This document shows positions 8,564-17,348 of a stretch of 64,000 nucleotides of DNA, piece after piece. Positions within the stretch are counted from its first letter, which is position 1; the number at the start of each line of letters is the position of its first letter. The DNA is from Oscillospiraceae bacterium (GTDB lineage: Bacteria; Bacillota; Clostridia; Oscillospirales; Oscillospiraceae): contig JAFZVM010000130.1 of NCBI GenBank assembly GCA_017617795.1, forward strand, positions 87,694 to 151,693, read 5' to 3'. The notes beneath the pieces were generated by a model. It searched no databases and had not been told where the DNA came from. It saw nothing but the letters and a program-made list of their open reading frames with translations. A program made the translations under genes and the position numbers.

Positions 8564-9667
8564 ATGGCCGACAAGAAAAAGCGCGGCGTTGAGCCGGCAG
8601 CCCCCGCGGCGGACAAGCAGAAAGCCCTGGAGACCACCCTTGCCCAGATCGAACGGCAGTTCGGCGCGGGCAGCATCATGCGGCTGGGCTCAGCGGCAAG
8701 CACCGGGATCGAGGCCATCTCCACCGGTTCTCTGGCCCTGGATCTTGCGCTGGGGATCGGCGGCGTTCCCAAGGGCCGGATCGTAGAGATCTACGGCCCG
8801 GAATCCTCCGGCAAAACCACCCTGGCGCTGCATATCGTAGCCTCCGCCCAGAAGGCGGGAGGCGAGGCGGCCTTTATCGACGCCGAGCATGCGCTGGATC
8901 CCACCTATGCCCAGGCCCTGGGTGTGGATATCGATAACCTGCTCATCTCTCAGCCGGATACCGGTGAACAGGCTTTGGAGATCTGTGACGCCCTTGTCCG
9001 CTCCGGCGCCATCGACGTGGTGGTGATCGACTCCGTGGCGGCTCTCGTCCCGCGTTCCGAGATCGAAGCGGAGATGGGAGACAGCGTCGTGGGGCTCCAG
9101 GCCCGCCTCATGTCCCAGGCTCTGCGGAAGCTCACCGGATCCATCTCCAAGACCAACTGCGTGGTGGTCTTCATCAACCAGCTGCGGGAAAAGATCGGCG
9201 TCATGTACGGCAACCCCGAAACCACCACCGGCGGCCGGGCGCTGAAATTCTATGCCAGCGTCCGTCTGGATGTGCGGCGTACCGAGACCCTCAGCGTGGG
9301 CGGCCAGAAGATCGGCAGCCACACCCGTGTAAAAGTGACGAAGAACAAGGTCGCTCCCCCCTTCCGGGAGGCGGAGTTCGATATCATTTACGGCGAAGGC
9401 ATCTCCCGCTCCAGCGAACTTACGGATATCGCCCTGCAGCTGGGGATCATCGAGAAAAGCGGCAGCTGGTTCACCTTCCGGGATCAGCGGCTCCAGGGCA
9501 AGGACAGCGTGAAGAATTATCTGAAGGAGAACCCGGATATCGCGGACGAGCTGGAGGCGCAGGTGAAGGAAGCCATGGTCAAACGCCAGCAGCCCGCTCC
9601 CAAGCCTGCCGCCGCCACCCCCGCCAGCCGTGCCGTGAGCGTGGATGCGGAGGATTTTGAAGACTGA
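8564..9667 (+). CDS. recA: Recombinase RecA
   Basis: The 367-residue strand-exchange ATPase carries the Walker A motif GPESSGKTT at about residues 77-85, the Walker B region [12 protein letters not shown], the loop region [19 protein letters not shown] that includes the conserved segment for DNA binding, and an acidic C-terminal tail ending in DAEDFED. A strong AAGGAGAG site precedes the ATG. recX follows after 2 nt, which is the usual pairing of the recombinase with its modulator. No consensus LexA box is visible in the 40 nt upstream. Confidence 0.98.
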   Translation: MADKKKRGVEPAAPAADKQKALETTLAQIERQFGAGSIMRLGSAASTGIEAISTGSLALDLALGIGGVPKGRIVEIYGPESSGKTTLALHIVASAQKAGGEAAFIDAEHALDPTYAQALGVDIDNLLISQPDTGEQALEICDALVRSGAIDVVVIDSVAALVPRSEIEAEMGDSVVGLQARLMSQALRKLTGSISKTNCVVVFINQLREKIGVMYGNPETTTGGRALKFYASVRLDVRRTETLSVGGQKIGSHTRVKVTKNKVAPPFREAEFDIIYGEGISRSSELTDIALQLGIIEKSGSWFTFRDQRLQGKDSVKNYLKENPDIADELEAQVKEAMVKRQQPAPKPAAATPASRAVSVDAEDFED

Positions 9668-9669
9668 CC

Positions 9670-10284
9670 GTGCGTCTCATCCACATCAAGCCCCTGGATG
9701 AGGGCAAACGCTTTCTTCTGGAGCTGGAAGACGGCGCGGAGCTCCGCTGCGGCCCCCGGGAAGTCATGGATCTGAACCTTTCCCCGGGCATGGAACTGGA
9801 TCAGGAGGCCCTGGAGGAGCTGCGGGACGCCTGCGAAGCGTATTCCGTACGCATCAAGGCCGCCGAACAGCTGAGCCGCCGGGCCATGTCCGCAGGGGAG
9901 CTGGAACGCAAACTGCGGGAAAAAGGCGCATCCCCCGAACATGCGGAGGCGGCGGTCCGGCGGATGATCGACCTGGGCGTGATCGACGAGGCGGTTTACG
10001 CGGAGATGATCGTCCGACGCTGCGGGACAAAGGGCTACGGACGGCGGCGGGCGGAGCAGGAGCTGATGCGGCGCCGGGTCCCCCGGGAATACTGGTCGGA
10101 TGCCCTGGCAGCCCTCCCCGCTGCGGAGGATAAGCTGGACGCGCTCATCGCCGCGCGGCTGAAAGGGACCGTACCGGACGCCGCCCAGCGAAAGAAGCTG
10201 GCCGCCTATCTCCAGCGCCGCGGCTACAGCTGGGAGGAGATCGGCTCCGCTCTTCGCCGTTGGGAGGCCGGGCCGGAGGATTGA
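9670..10284 (+). CDS. recX: Regulatory protein RecX
   Basis: RecX binds RecA filaments and restrains them. The 204-residue protein shows three-helix repeats typical of the family, including the block LSRRAMSAGELERKLREKG (about 74-92) followed by VIDEAVYAEMIVRR and a final RRGYSWEEIGSALRRW segment. The start is GTG two bases after the recA stop. Position directly behind recA supports the call strongly. Confidence 0.93.
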   Translation: MRLIHIKPLDEGKRFLLELEDGAELRCGPREVMDLNLSPGMELDQEALEELRDACEAYSVRIKAAEQLSRRAMSAGELERKLREKGASPEHAEAAVRRMIDLGVIDEAVYAEMIVRRCGTKGYGRRRAEQELMRRRVPREYWSDALAALPAAEDKLDALIAARLKGTVPDAAQRKKLAAYLQRRGYSWEEIGSALRRWEAGPED

Positions 10285-10326
10285 TCCGGTACTCTGATCA
10301 TCTCAGATGGGAAAGGAATGGGAACC

Positions 10327-11649
10327 ATGAGCAAGACCGTGGGACTGATCTCCCTGGGCTGCGCCAAGAACCTGATCAACAGCGAGCAGATGCTCTGTCT
10401 CCTGAAGGAAGCGGGCTATACGATCACCGACGATCCCGCCGAGGCGGATGCGCTGATCATCAATACCTGCGCGTTCATCGACAGCGCCAAGTCCGAGGCC
10501 ATCGACAACATTCTGGAATGCGCCGAGCTGAAGAAGACCGGAAAGCTGAAGACCCTTCTGGTAGCCGGCTGCCTTCCGCAGCGATACAAGGAAGAACTGC
10601 TGGAGGAGCTCCCCGAGGTGGACGGCATCCTGGGCACCGGCTCCTTCGACGAGGTCGTCACCGCGCTGGAGCAGGCGGACGCGGGAGAGACCCCGCTTCT
10701 CCTGGGAGACCTGAACGCGCCGGTTAGCGAAGCGGGCCGGATCGTCAGCACCGGCCCGGGCTGGGCCTATCTCAAGATCGCCGAGGGCTGCGACAATCGC
10801 TGCGCCTTCTGCGTCATCCCCTCCATTCGGGGCAGATACCGTTCCCGCCCCATGGAACGCATCCTGGAGGAAGCGAAAGGTCTGGCTGCGGGAGGCGTGA
10901 AGGAGCTTCTGGTGGTGGCTCAGGACATCACCCGTTACGGACTGGACCTTTACGGCAAGCCTCGCCTGGCCAAGCTGGTACGGGAGCTCTGCCGGATCGA
11001 AGGGATCCATTGGATCCGCCTCCATTACCTGTATCCCGATCTGATCGATGACGAGCTCATCCGCACCGTGGCTGAAGAAGAAAAGGTAGTCAAATACCTG
11101 GATATCCCCATTCAGCACATCAACGACGGGATCCTGAAACGGATGCACCGTCGGGGCAGCGGAGCGGATCTGGAGGCTCTTCTCACCCGTCTGCGGGAGC
11201 AGATCCCCGGTCTGGTGATCCGCACCAGCCTGATCACCGGTCTGCCGGGAGAAGGGGTGGAGGAATTCGGTCAGCTGTGCGATTTCCTCCGCAGGGCCAA
11301 GCTGGAGCGGGCCGGGGTCTTCCCCTATTCCCCCGAAGAAGGCACCCCCGCCTTTTCCATGGAACGGCCCGATACGGAAACGGCGGAACGGCGCTGCGAT
11401 CTGATCACGGAGCTCCAGTCCCGGATCATGGACGAGTTCAACGAGAGCCGCATCGGCACCGTACAGGAGGTGCTGGCGGAGGGCTTCGACGTGGTGGCGG
11501 AGTGCTGGTACGGCCGCAGCTATGCGGACAGCCCCGATGTGGACGGCAAGGTCTTTTTCACCGGAAAAAACGTACAGCCCGGCTCCTTCGTCCGGGTCCG
11601 CATCACCGAAACGCTGGATGGAGACCTGGTGGGAGAGCTGGCGGACTGA
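10327..11649 (+). CDS. rimO: Ribosomal protein S12 methylthiotransferase RimO
   Basis: RimO is a radical-SAM enzyme that adds a methylthio group to an Asp of ribosomal protein S12. The 440-residue protein has the N-terminal UPF0004 domain with three cluster-binding Cys (in LGCAKN, NTCAF and AGCLPQ), the radical-SAM motif CDNRCAFC near 156-163, and a C-terminal TRAM domain. YxRSYADSPDVDGKVFF near the end is typical of RimO rather than MiaB. The ATG at 10327 is preferred to one at 10318 because it gives the better ribosome-site spacing and the canonical MSKTVGLISLGCAKN start. Confidence 0.94.
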   Translation: MSKTVGLISLGCAKNLINSEQMLCLLKEAGYTITDDPAEADALIINTCAFIDSAKSEAIDNILECAELKKTGKLKTLLVAGCLPQRYKEELLEELPEVDGILGTGSFDEVVTALEQADAGETPLLLGDLNAPVSEAGRIVSTGPGWAYLKIAEGCDNRCAFCVIPSIRGRYRSRPMERILEEAKGLAAGGVKELLVVAQDITRYGLDLYGKPRLAKLVRELCRIEGIHWIRLHYLYPDLIDDELIRTVAEEEKVVKYLDIPIQHINDGILKRMHRRGSGADLEALLTRLREQIPGLVIRTSLITGLPGEGVEEFGQLCDFLRRAKLERAGVFPYSPEEGTPAFSMERPDTETAERRCDLITELQSRIMDEFNESRIGTVQEVLAEGFDVVAECWYGRSYADSPDVDGKVFFTGKNVQPGSFVRVRITETLDGDLVGELAD

Positions 11650-11685
11650 GCCCACAGCTCTGACAGAAAGAAGGGTTCCTTTTCG

Positions 11686-12228
11686 ATGACGACTGCAAAT
11701 AAGATCACCATGCTGCGGGTCGCACTGATCCCCGTATTCGTAGTTCTGATGCTTCTGCGGTTCCCGGGTTCCAATATCATCGCCCTGGGGATCTTCATCC
11801 TGGCCAGCATTTCCGACAGCGTGGACGGCTACATCGCCAGGAAGTACAGCCAGGTCACCACCTTCGGCAAGTTCATGGATCCTCTGGCAGACAAGCTCCT
11901 GGTCACCTCCGCGATCCTGATCTTTGTGGAATGGGGACAGATCCCCTCCTGGGCCGCTTTTCTCATCATCGCCCGGGAATTTGCCGTCACCGCTCTGCGG
12001 CTGGTGGCGGTGGACAGCGGCATCGTCATTGCCGCCGGGATCTCCGGCAAGATCAAAACAGCCGTGACCATGGTGTGCCTCTGCGTGATGATGACCTCCC
12101 TGCATTCCCTGGAGCTGTTCCCCGGCTTTTCCGTGGACAGTCTGTGCGTGGCCTTGATGGTGATCACCACCCTCTGGTCCGGTTTCCGGTATTTCCGGAA
12201 TCACGCCGGTCTGCTGAAGCTGAAATAA
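11686..12228 (+). CDS. pgsA: CDP-diacylglycerol--glycerol-3-phosphate 3-phosphatidyltransferase
   Basis: PgsA makes phosphatidylglycerol phosphate, the first step to phosphatidylglycerol and cardiolipin, in the cytoplasmic membrane. The 180-residue protein contains the CDP-alcohol phosphotransferase signature DSVDGYIARKYSQV followed by GKFMDPLADK at about residues 45-70, with all the conserved Asp residues, and several membrane helices. It follows rimO by 36 nt with its own AAGGG site, a common clostridial arrangement (rimO-pgsA). Confidence 0.95.
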   Translation: MTTANKITMLRVALIPVFVVLMLLRFPGSNIIALGIFILASISDSVDGYIARKYSQVTTFGKFMDPLADKLLVTSAILIFVEWGQIPSWAAFLIIAREFAVTALRLVAVDSGIVIAAGISGKIKTAVTMVCLCVMMTSLHSLELFPGFSVDSLCVALMVITTLWSGFRYFRNHAGLLKLK

Positions 12229-12251
12229 GAACCGCGAAAAAGCGCATAAAA

Positions 12252-12283
12252 TCACCCGGACATATCAAACTATGTCCGGGTGA
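12252..12283. promoter_or_regulatory. Perfect 13-bp hairpin between pgsA and the next gene
   Basis: Arms at 12252-12264 and 12271-12283 are exactly complementary around a 6-nt loop. On the minus strand the hairpin is followed by two short T tracts, so it can end the aminotransferase transcript coming from the right. On the plus strand no T tract follows; instead the 3' arm carries GGGTGATC, which resembles the extended Shine-Dalgarno sequence of the gene starting at 12289. Confidence 0.6.
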
Positions 12284-12288
12284 TCGTT

Positions 12289-12738
12289 ATGTTCAGCGTT
12301 TCTTTCGGGACTGGCGGCAGCTCCAGGCTGCAGCCTTATGTGAAAAACTGCCTGAAAAAGGCAAGCCGGGATGGGACCATCGACGCTGCGATCTGCTCCG
12401 GCGGCCGGGCGGATCTCCTCATCCTCTCTCCCGGCGCCTCCTTCCGCAGGGACGGAAACGGTCTGGTCCTGGCTGTGGGACAGGTCCCGCTTCCCGGGAT
12501 GCGGGCCGTCTCCTGCGGTCTGCGGTACGGAGACGATCTCACTCTCTCCAGCATCGGAGCAGACAGCGCCATGCTGGCGCTGCAGTCGGATATTCCCGCC
12601 CTGAACGGAGCGCTGCTGGAGCCCCAGGAGATCCCGGTCACGCTGGAGGCACCCGCGGAGCCGGAGGCGGTGCTCGCCGCTGCGGGGGCCATGCTCCTGT
12701 TGGGAGCGGACGCCTCGGGGGGACTCAGGCTCCCCTAG
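12289..12738 (+). CDS. Conserved-looking hypothetical protein, function unknown
   Basis: A 149-residue protein that I do not recognise. It has strongly GC-biased third positions like its neighbours, which argues that it is real. It begins MFSVSFGTGGSSRLQPYV, has a Cys-containing AAICSGGRAD segment near residue 40, a glycine-rich middle, and is hydrophobic near the C-terminus with an AAAGAMLLLGADASGG segment. No signal peptide or clear membrane helix is evident. The ATG at 12289 is preferred; an in-frame GTG at 12280 lies inside a hairpin. It converges with the aminotransferase gene and their stop codons overlap by 4 nt. Confidence 0.6.
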   Translation: MFSVSFGTGGSSRLQPYVKNCLKKASRDGTIDAAICSGGRADLLILSPGASFRRDGNGLVLAVGQVPLPGMRAVSCGLRYGDDLTLSSIGADSAMLALQSDIPALNGALLEPQEIPVTLEAPAEPEAVLAAAGAMLLLGADASGGLRLP

Positions 12739-13964
12739 TCCTTTCCCTGATAATACCCGTCAAAGAAGCTTGTCATCCGATCCATGGCGGTTTTCAGATC
12801 CTCCATATTGGGCAGGTACACGATGCGGAAGTGATCCGGGCTGCCCCAGTTGAAGCTGCTTCCGGAGGTAACGAGAATATGGGTCTTTTTCAGCAGGTCC
12901 AGGGCCATTTGAGAATCGCTGGAGATATTGAATTTCGCCGTGTCCATTTTGGGGAAAATATAGAAAGCTGCCCTGGGCTTCACGGCGGTGATGCCGGGGA
13001 TGCTGTTCAGCGCGTTCCAGATATACTCCCGCTGCTCATAAAGCCTGCCTCCCCTGCAGAGATATTCGTTCATGGACTGATAGCCGCCCAGGGAGGTCTG
13101 GATGATGCTCTGTCCGGGCACATTGGAGCAAAGACGCATTTTCGCCAGCAGGTTCAGGCCTTCGATAAAGCCCCGGGCATGGCTCTTGTCTCCCGCCAGA
13201 CAGACCCAGCCGCAGCGGAAGCCCGCCACCCGGTGGGATTTGGAGAGGCCGTTGTAGCACAGGGTGAGAAGATCCGGCGCCAGGGAAGCCAGAGCCACGT
13301 GCTCCTCCTCCCCTTCCATCACCAGCCGGTCATAGATCTCGTCCGCCAGCAGGATCAGATCGTGCTCCCGGGCCACCTCCACGATCTGCTCCAGCACCTC
13401 TTTGGGATACAGGGCGCCGGTGGGGTTGTTTGGATTGATGACGATGATGCCTTTGGTCTTTTCCGTCACCTTGCTCCGCAGATCCTGGATATCCGGATAC
13501 CAGTCGGAGGCCTCGTCGCATACATAGTGCACGGGTTTTCCCCCCGCCAGGGTGATGGATGCGGTCCACAGGGGATAATCCGGGCTGGGTACCAGGATCT
13601 CATCTCCGTTATCCAGCAGCGCCTGCATGGTCATGGTGATGAGCTCGCTCACTCCGTTGCCGGTGAGGATATCCTTGATCCCCACATTGGGGATATGCTT
13701 CAGCTGGCAGTACTGCATGATGGCCTTCCGGGCGGAAAACAGGCCCTGGGAATCGGAATAGCCCTCGCTGGCCCGTAGGTTGTAGATCATATCCAGAATG
13801 ACCTCGTCCGGCGCAAAGAACCCGAAGGGGGCGGGATTGCCGATATTGAGCTTCAGGATCTGCGCGCCCCTGGCCTCCATCCGCATCGCCTCATCCATCA
13901 CAGGTCCCCGGATATCGTAGGCCACATTGTTCAGTTTGCTGGACTGGTTGAATTCCCGTTTCAT
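12735..13964 (-). CDS. Class I aminotransferase, probable alanine aminotransferase (AlaA/AlaT-like)
   Basis: A 409-residue PLP enzyme of the AlaT type. It starts with the family-typical SSKLNNVAYDIRGPV segment and NIGNPAPFGFFAP, has the substrate-binding PSPDYPLW motif, the NPNNPTGALY loop, the PLP-Lys motif GLSKSHRVAGFRCGW at about residue 240, and the C-terminal HFRIVYLPNMEDL Arg segment. AlaA-type enzymes interconvert pyruvate plus glutamate with alanine plus 2-oxoglutarate. Independent support comes from the leader: the gene is preceded by a T-box whose specifier reads GCC (alanine). The ribosome site TTTGGAGG sits directly after the leader terminator. Specificity is therefore unusually well supported by sequence. 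Confidence 0.9.
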   Translation of the reverse strand: MKREFNQSSKLNNVAYDIRGPVMDEAMRMEARGAQILKLNIGNPAPFGFFAPDEVILDMIYNLRASEGYSDSQGLFSARKAIMQYCQLKHIPNVGIKDILTGNGVSELITMTMQALLDNGDEILVPSPDYPLWTASITLAGGKPVHYVCDEASDWYPDIQDLRSKVTEKTKGIIVINPNNPTGALYPKEVLEQIVEVAREHDLILLADEIYDRLVMEGEEEHVALASLAPDLLTLCYNGLSKSHRVAGFRCGWVCLAGDKSHARGFIEGLNLLAKMRLCSNVPGQSIIQTSLGGYQSMNEYLCRGGRLYEQREYIWNALNSIPGITAVKPRAAFYIFPKMDTAKFNISSDSQMALDLLKKTHILVTSGSSFNWGSPDHFRIVYLPNMEDLKTAMDRMTSFFDGYYQGKD

Positions 13965-13974
13965 GTCGTTTCCT

Positions 13975-14256
13975 CCAAATAAAAAACCGCCCCGAGCCTA
14001 AGCTCAGGGCGGATATGATCCTATCCGTGTTACCACCTGAATTCGGGCCGAAGGCCCGCACTCTGCCCGGTACTGACATACCGGCCCCTGTATAACGGAG
14101 GGTACCCGTCAGGGCTTACTCGGAAAGCTCCTTTACGTCCTGCCGCTCGGGGATGGCTTCGGCTCCGTTGGCATGGAGGCTCGCACCGGCCGCCTCTTCT
14201 CTGAATGCCGCAGTAAAGCGTACTCTTTCCCGTCATTGCGTTTGGTTATGAAATTA
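13975..14256 (-). promoter_or_regulatory. T-box leader, alanine-specific (specifier GCC)
   Basis: This is a tRNA-sensing transcription attenuator on the minus strand. The T-box core AGGTGGTAACACGG lies at 14038-14025. The Stem I features are an AGTA motif on the 5' side and GAA-GCC-A on the 3' side, placing specifier codon GCC at 14157-14155, plus the GGTGCGAG-like apical sequence. An intrinsic terminator, with GC-rich arms and six T residues, spans about 14012-13976. Uncharged tRNA-Ala would stabilise the antiterminator and allow expression of the aminotransferase. Confidence 0.93.
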
Positions 14257-14262
14257 TGTGAA

Positions 14263-14291
14263 ACTTTAGCACAGGTCCATGTATTTGTCAA
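14263..14291 (-). promoter_or_regulatory. Promoter of the T-box/aminotransferase unit
   Basis: TTGACA (complement of 14286-14291) and TAAAGT (complement of 14263-14268) are 17 nt apart. The -35 overlaps the stop region of the upstream hydrolase gene. Confidence 0.75.
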
Positions 14292-15268
14292 GTAGCTGAA
14301 TCTGTTTTTTGCGCCCGGAGGCAGAATTCGGAGACCTCGCGCCGATACCGCTCCGTATCCGTCAGATAGCTCAATCCGTGGCCCGCCCCGGGAAAGGTCA
14401 CGAGCCGGACCAGCTCCGGGTTCGCCGCAGCGATATCCCGGCTCATCTCCAGGGGCACGAAACGATCCTCCTCCCCGTGGATCAGGAGGATGGGCACACG
14501 GGTGTGCTTCACAGCCTCCATGCAGCTCACCCCGTGGAAGGAAAAGCCGCCGAAAAGGGCCGCGCCGCCGCGCAGCAGAGCCAGAGCGGGTCTTTCCGGC
14601 AGGCCCATGTCCCGGCTGACCTTTCCCAGGACAGCCTCCGGAGAGGAATAGGGGGAATCCGCAATGATGCACCGTACGTTTCCCGGCAGAGGCAGAGCGG
14701 AGGCCAGAAGCACCGTCGCTGCGCCCATGGATACCCCGTACAGCGTCACCGGACCCCGCAGCTCCGGTCTCGTCCGGATATACGCCAGCCAGTCCAGGCA
14801 GTCCCATCGTTCCATGACGCCGAAGGTCATGGTTTTGCCCTCGCTGTCCCCCTGGGCCCGCTGATCCGCCAGGAGCACGTTATGCCCTTCCCCCAGCAGG
14901 AAGAGTCCTCCGCCGCTGAAGTCCCGCAGGCCGGTCGCCCGCCAGCCGTGGAAGCAAAGATCCACCGGCGCCTCCGGGCCGCCGCGGAGATAGAGCCTGC
15001 CCCGGAGCCTCAGTCCGTCCCGGGACATGATGCTGACCCGTTCACAGGGCTCGGCGGCCATCTGCCGGATCATCCCCCGCATCTCCTCCGCCCGCGGCTC
15101 ATACTGCTCTCCGGGCGGAAGGCGGTAAATATCGTTCTGTCCCTTCTGCGGGGAGCGGAAGGCGATCCGATAGGGCAGATACAGACTCAGGAGCCCGGCC
15201 GCCCCCAGGACTGCCGAAGCCCCTGCGGCTTTACGGATGAAGGATGCCGTAAGAGGCGACGTCTTCAT
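14288..15268 (-). CDS. Alpha/beta hydrolase, membrane-anchored (COG1073-like)
   Basis: A 326-residue serine hydrolase, probably an esterase or peptidase acting at the membrane; its substrate is unknown. An N-terminal hydrophobic segment (about residues 15-32) looks like an uncleaved anchor. The nucleophile elbow YGVSMGAA, the Asp in LIHGEEDRFVP and the His in FPGAGHGLSY make a full catalytic triad. The start at 15268 is chosen for its AAGGA site; it overlaps the preceding GNAT gene by 38 nt. It is the last gene of the mtnA-deoD operon. Confidence 0.85.
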   Translation of the reverse strand: MKTSPLTASFIRKAAGASAVLGAAGLLSLYLPYRIAFRSPQKGQNDIYRLPPGEQYEPRAEEMRGMIRQMAAEPCERVSIMSRDGLRLRGRLYLRGGPEAPVDLCFHGWRATGLRDFSGGGLFLLGEGHNVLLADQRAQGDSEGKTMTFGVMERWDCLDWLAYIRTRPELRGPVTLYGVSMGAATVLLASALPLPGNVRCIIADSPYSSPEAVLGKVSRDMGLPERPALALLRGGAALFGGFSFHGVSCMEAVKHTRVPILLIHGEEDRFVPLEMSRDIAAANPELVRLVTFPGAGHGLSYLTDTERYRREVSEFCLRAQKTDSAT

Positions 15269-15773
15269 AGCGGCCGTCCTTAAAATCATGGGACTTCTGC
15301 GTGCCTTCATACTCCATCCCGCTCTTCTGCATCACCCGGCCCGAGGCGGGGTTGGAGACGAAATGCCTGGCATAGATCTTATGCAGGTCCAGCACCTGGA
15401 AGCCGAAGTCGATCACCGCCCTGCAGGCCTCGGTGCCGATGCCCTTGCCCCAGTGGCGGCGGCCATAGGCATAGCCCAGCTCCGCCCGGTGGTCCCGGGG
15501 CTCCATCACCAGGCAGATGAATCCGTACATCTCCCCGGTCTCCCGGCCGGTCACGGCAAAGACGCAGGAGGACCCCTTCTCCCAGGAGGCGCTCATCCCG
15601 CCGATCCACCGCCGAACACTCTCCTCCGGGAAGGGATAGCTCATGGCATGGGTGGTCTTCACGACCTCCGGGTCGTTCATCTCCGCCGTGATGGCGGGCA
15701 CGTCCTCCTCACGGAAGGGACGAAGGATCAGATTTTCCGTTGTGATGGTCCTGGTTTCCGCATTGTACTTCAT
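15231..15773 (-). CDS. GNAT N-acetyltransferase, RimJ/RimL type
   Basis: A 180-residue acetyl-CoA-dependent acetyltransferase. The sequence opens with TENLILRPFREEDVPAI and includes LGYAYGRRHWGKGIGTEA, the acetyl-CoA-binding R/Q-x-x-G-x-G/A region (about 100-117), and the typical ending LHKIYARHFVSNPASGRVMQKSGMEYEG. RimJ/RimL relatives acetylate ribosomal protein N-termini or small amines, and substrate cannot be read from the sequence. Its ATG overlaps the stop of the upstream RNA methyltransferase gene as ATGA. The longer frame reaching 15881 was rejected because family homology starts at this Met. Confidence 0.88.
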   Translation of the reverse strand: MKYNAETRTITTENLILRPFREEDVPAITAEMNDPEVVKTTHAMSYPFPEESVRRWIGGMSASWEKGSSCVFAVTGRETGEMYGFICLVMEPRDHRAELGYAYGRRHWGKGIGTEACRAVIDFGFQVLDLHKIYARHFVSNPASGRVMQKSGMEYEGTQKSHDFKDGRYEDVASYGILHP

Positions 15774-16615
15774 TGGATTCCCTCCTTGTTTCCCAGCTGC
15801 CAGAAGGCCACCGCACCGGCGGCGGCCACGTTCAGCGAGTCCACTCCCCGGCTCATGGGGATGCGCACCGCCGCGTCGCACAGATCAATGGTCTCCTGCC
15901 GGAGACCGTCCCCCTCGGTTCCCAGGAGGAGCGCCAGCTTTTCCGTTTTCTCCAGGCCCGGATCCCCCAAAACCGCCGCATCCTCCCGCAGGGCCAGGGC
16001 GGCGACCCGGAAGCCCATGTCATGCAGCCGGGCGATGCCGCCGCCCGGCCAGTCCTCGCCCCGGTCGCCCAATCTGGCCCAGGGCAGGAGCAGCACGGTC
16101 CCCATGCTCACCCGCACCGCCCTGCGGCACAGGGGATCGCAGCAGGATGGACTGAGGAGCATGGCGTCCATCCCCAGGGCGGCTGCGGACCGAAAGAGCG
16201 CTCCCACGTTGGTGCTGTCCGTCACGTCCTCCAGCACGGCGATCCGCGCAGCGCCGGAACAGATCTCTTCCGCGGACCGCGGCTGCGGACGGCGCATGGC
16301 GCAGAGGATGCCCCGGGTCAGGGTGTATCCGGTGAGCCGGCTCAGCAGATCCCGCTCCCCGGTGTAGACCGGGACGTCTCCGCATCGTTCCAGGATGGCT
16401 CTGCCCTGTCCTTCCAGACGTCTTCGGTCCATGAGCAGGGACACAGGCTGATACCCCGCCTCCAGGGCAAGGGTCACCACCTTTGCCGTCTCCGCGATGA
16501 AGATCCCTTTCTCCGGGTCCACCCGGCTGCGGAGCTGTGTTTCCGTCAGCCTGGCGTAGACCTCCAGCTCCGGGATATCCAGATCCCGGACCTCGATGAT
16601 CCGGGGCACGATCAC
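15770..16615 (-). CDS. TrmH/SpoU family RNA 2'-O-methyltransferase
   Basis: A 281-residue SPOUT methyltransferase. All three family motifs are present: motif 1 DSTNVGALFRSAAALGMDA (about 145-163), motif 2 LALLLGTEGDGL (about 231-242) and motif 3 IPMSRGVDSLNVAAAGAVAFW (about 254-274), which together form the SAM-binding trefoil knot. An N-terminal substrate-binding region with FIAETAKVV precedes them. The target (23S rRNA or tRNA ribose) is not evident. It overlaps deoD and the GNAT gene by 4 nt each. Confidence 0.9.
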   Translation of the reverse strand: MIVPRIIEVRDLDIPELEVYARLTETQLRSRVDPEKGIFIAETAKVVTLALEAGYQPVSLLMDRRRLEGQGRAILERCGDVPVYTGERDLLSRLTGYTLTRGILCAMRRPQPRSAEEICSGAARIAVLEDVTDSTNVGALFRSAAALGMDAMLLSPSCCDPLCRRAVRVSMGTVLLLPWARLGDRGEDWPGGGIARLHDMGFRVAALALREDAAVLGDPGLEKTEKLALLLGTEGDGLRQETIDLCDAAVRIPMSRGVDSLNVAAAGAVAFWQLGNKEGIQ

Positions 16616-17346
16616 TCCGCCGCTTCCCAGGCCGTGTCCAGGGCGACCTCCATCATCTCGGTGAAGGAGTCCTGCCGATCCTGGGCGCTGAGTCCTTCTC
16701 CGGTGAAGATATGGTCGGAGATGGTGAGCAGGCTGAGGGCCCGCTTATGGGAGGCCATGGCTTCCCAATAGATGCCCGCGGTCTCCATCTCCACCGCCAG
16801 CAGGCCCATATCCCGGTACTGCCCGGCGGCCTTTTCGTTCTGGTTATAGAACATATCCGCGGTGAACACGCTGCCCACCTTCACGGAAATGCCCCGGTCT
16901 TCCGCCAGTTCCACCGCCCGGCGCAGGAGCCCGTAGTCCGCCTGGGGGCTGAGCTGGCCCGGGAACTGATACTGGATGCAGTAGTTGGAATTGGTGGAGG
17001 CGGTCATGGCCACCACCAGATCCCGCAGCTTCACGTCCGCGCCGATGCCTCCGGCGGAGCCGATGCGAAGCACGGTCTCCACCCCGTAAAAGCTGAACAG
17101 CTCGTGGACGTACAGCGTCGCGCTGGGGACGCCCATGCCGCTGCCCATGACGGAGATGCGGCGGCCCTTGTACGTACCGGTGAAGCCCAGCATATTCCGC
17201 ACGGTGTTGAAGCATACCGGGTCCTCCAGATAGGTCTCGGCCACCTTCTGAGCCCGCAGGGGATCGCCGGGCATGAGCACCACTTTTGCGATCAGGTCGG
17301 GATCCGCCTCGATGCAGGCGGAGGGGGAGGAAATCAGTTTACCCAT
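16612..17346 (-). CDS. deoD: Purine-nucleoside phosphorylase, DeoD type
   Basis: DeoD splits purine (deoxy)nucleosides with phosphate to the base and (deoxy)ribose-1-phosphate. The 244-residue protein shows the nucleoside phosphorylase I signature around MGSGMGVPSATLYVHELF, the phosphate-binding VLRIGSAGGI segment near residue 90, the nucleoside-binding VEMETAGIY near 180 and the catalytic Asp in TISDHIFTGE near 205. It starts 2 nt downstream of mtnA and is clearly in the same transcript, which suggests joint handling of sugar-1-phosphates. Confidence 0.94.
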   Translation of the reverse strand: MGKLISSPSACIEADPDLIAKVVLMPGDPLRAQKVAETYLEDPVCFNTVRNMLGFTGTYKGRRISVMGSGMGVPSATLYVHELFSFYGVETVLRIGSAGGIGADVKLRDLVVAMTASTNSNYCIQYQFPGQLSPQADYGLLRRAVELAEDRGISVKVGSVFTADMFYNQNEKAAGQYRDMGLLAVEMETAGIYWEAMASHKRALSLLTISDHIFTGEGLSAQDRQDSFTEMMEVALDTAWEAAE

Positions 17347-17348
17347 GT

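Noticed and set aside
10303-12255. A 650-codon minus-strand frame opposite rimO and pgsA
   Set aside because: Antisense shadow spanning two well-identified genes and the gap between them.
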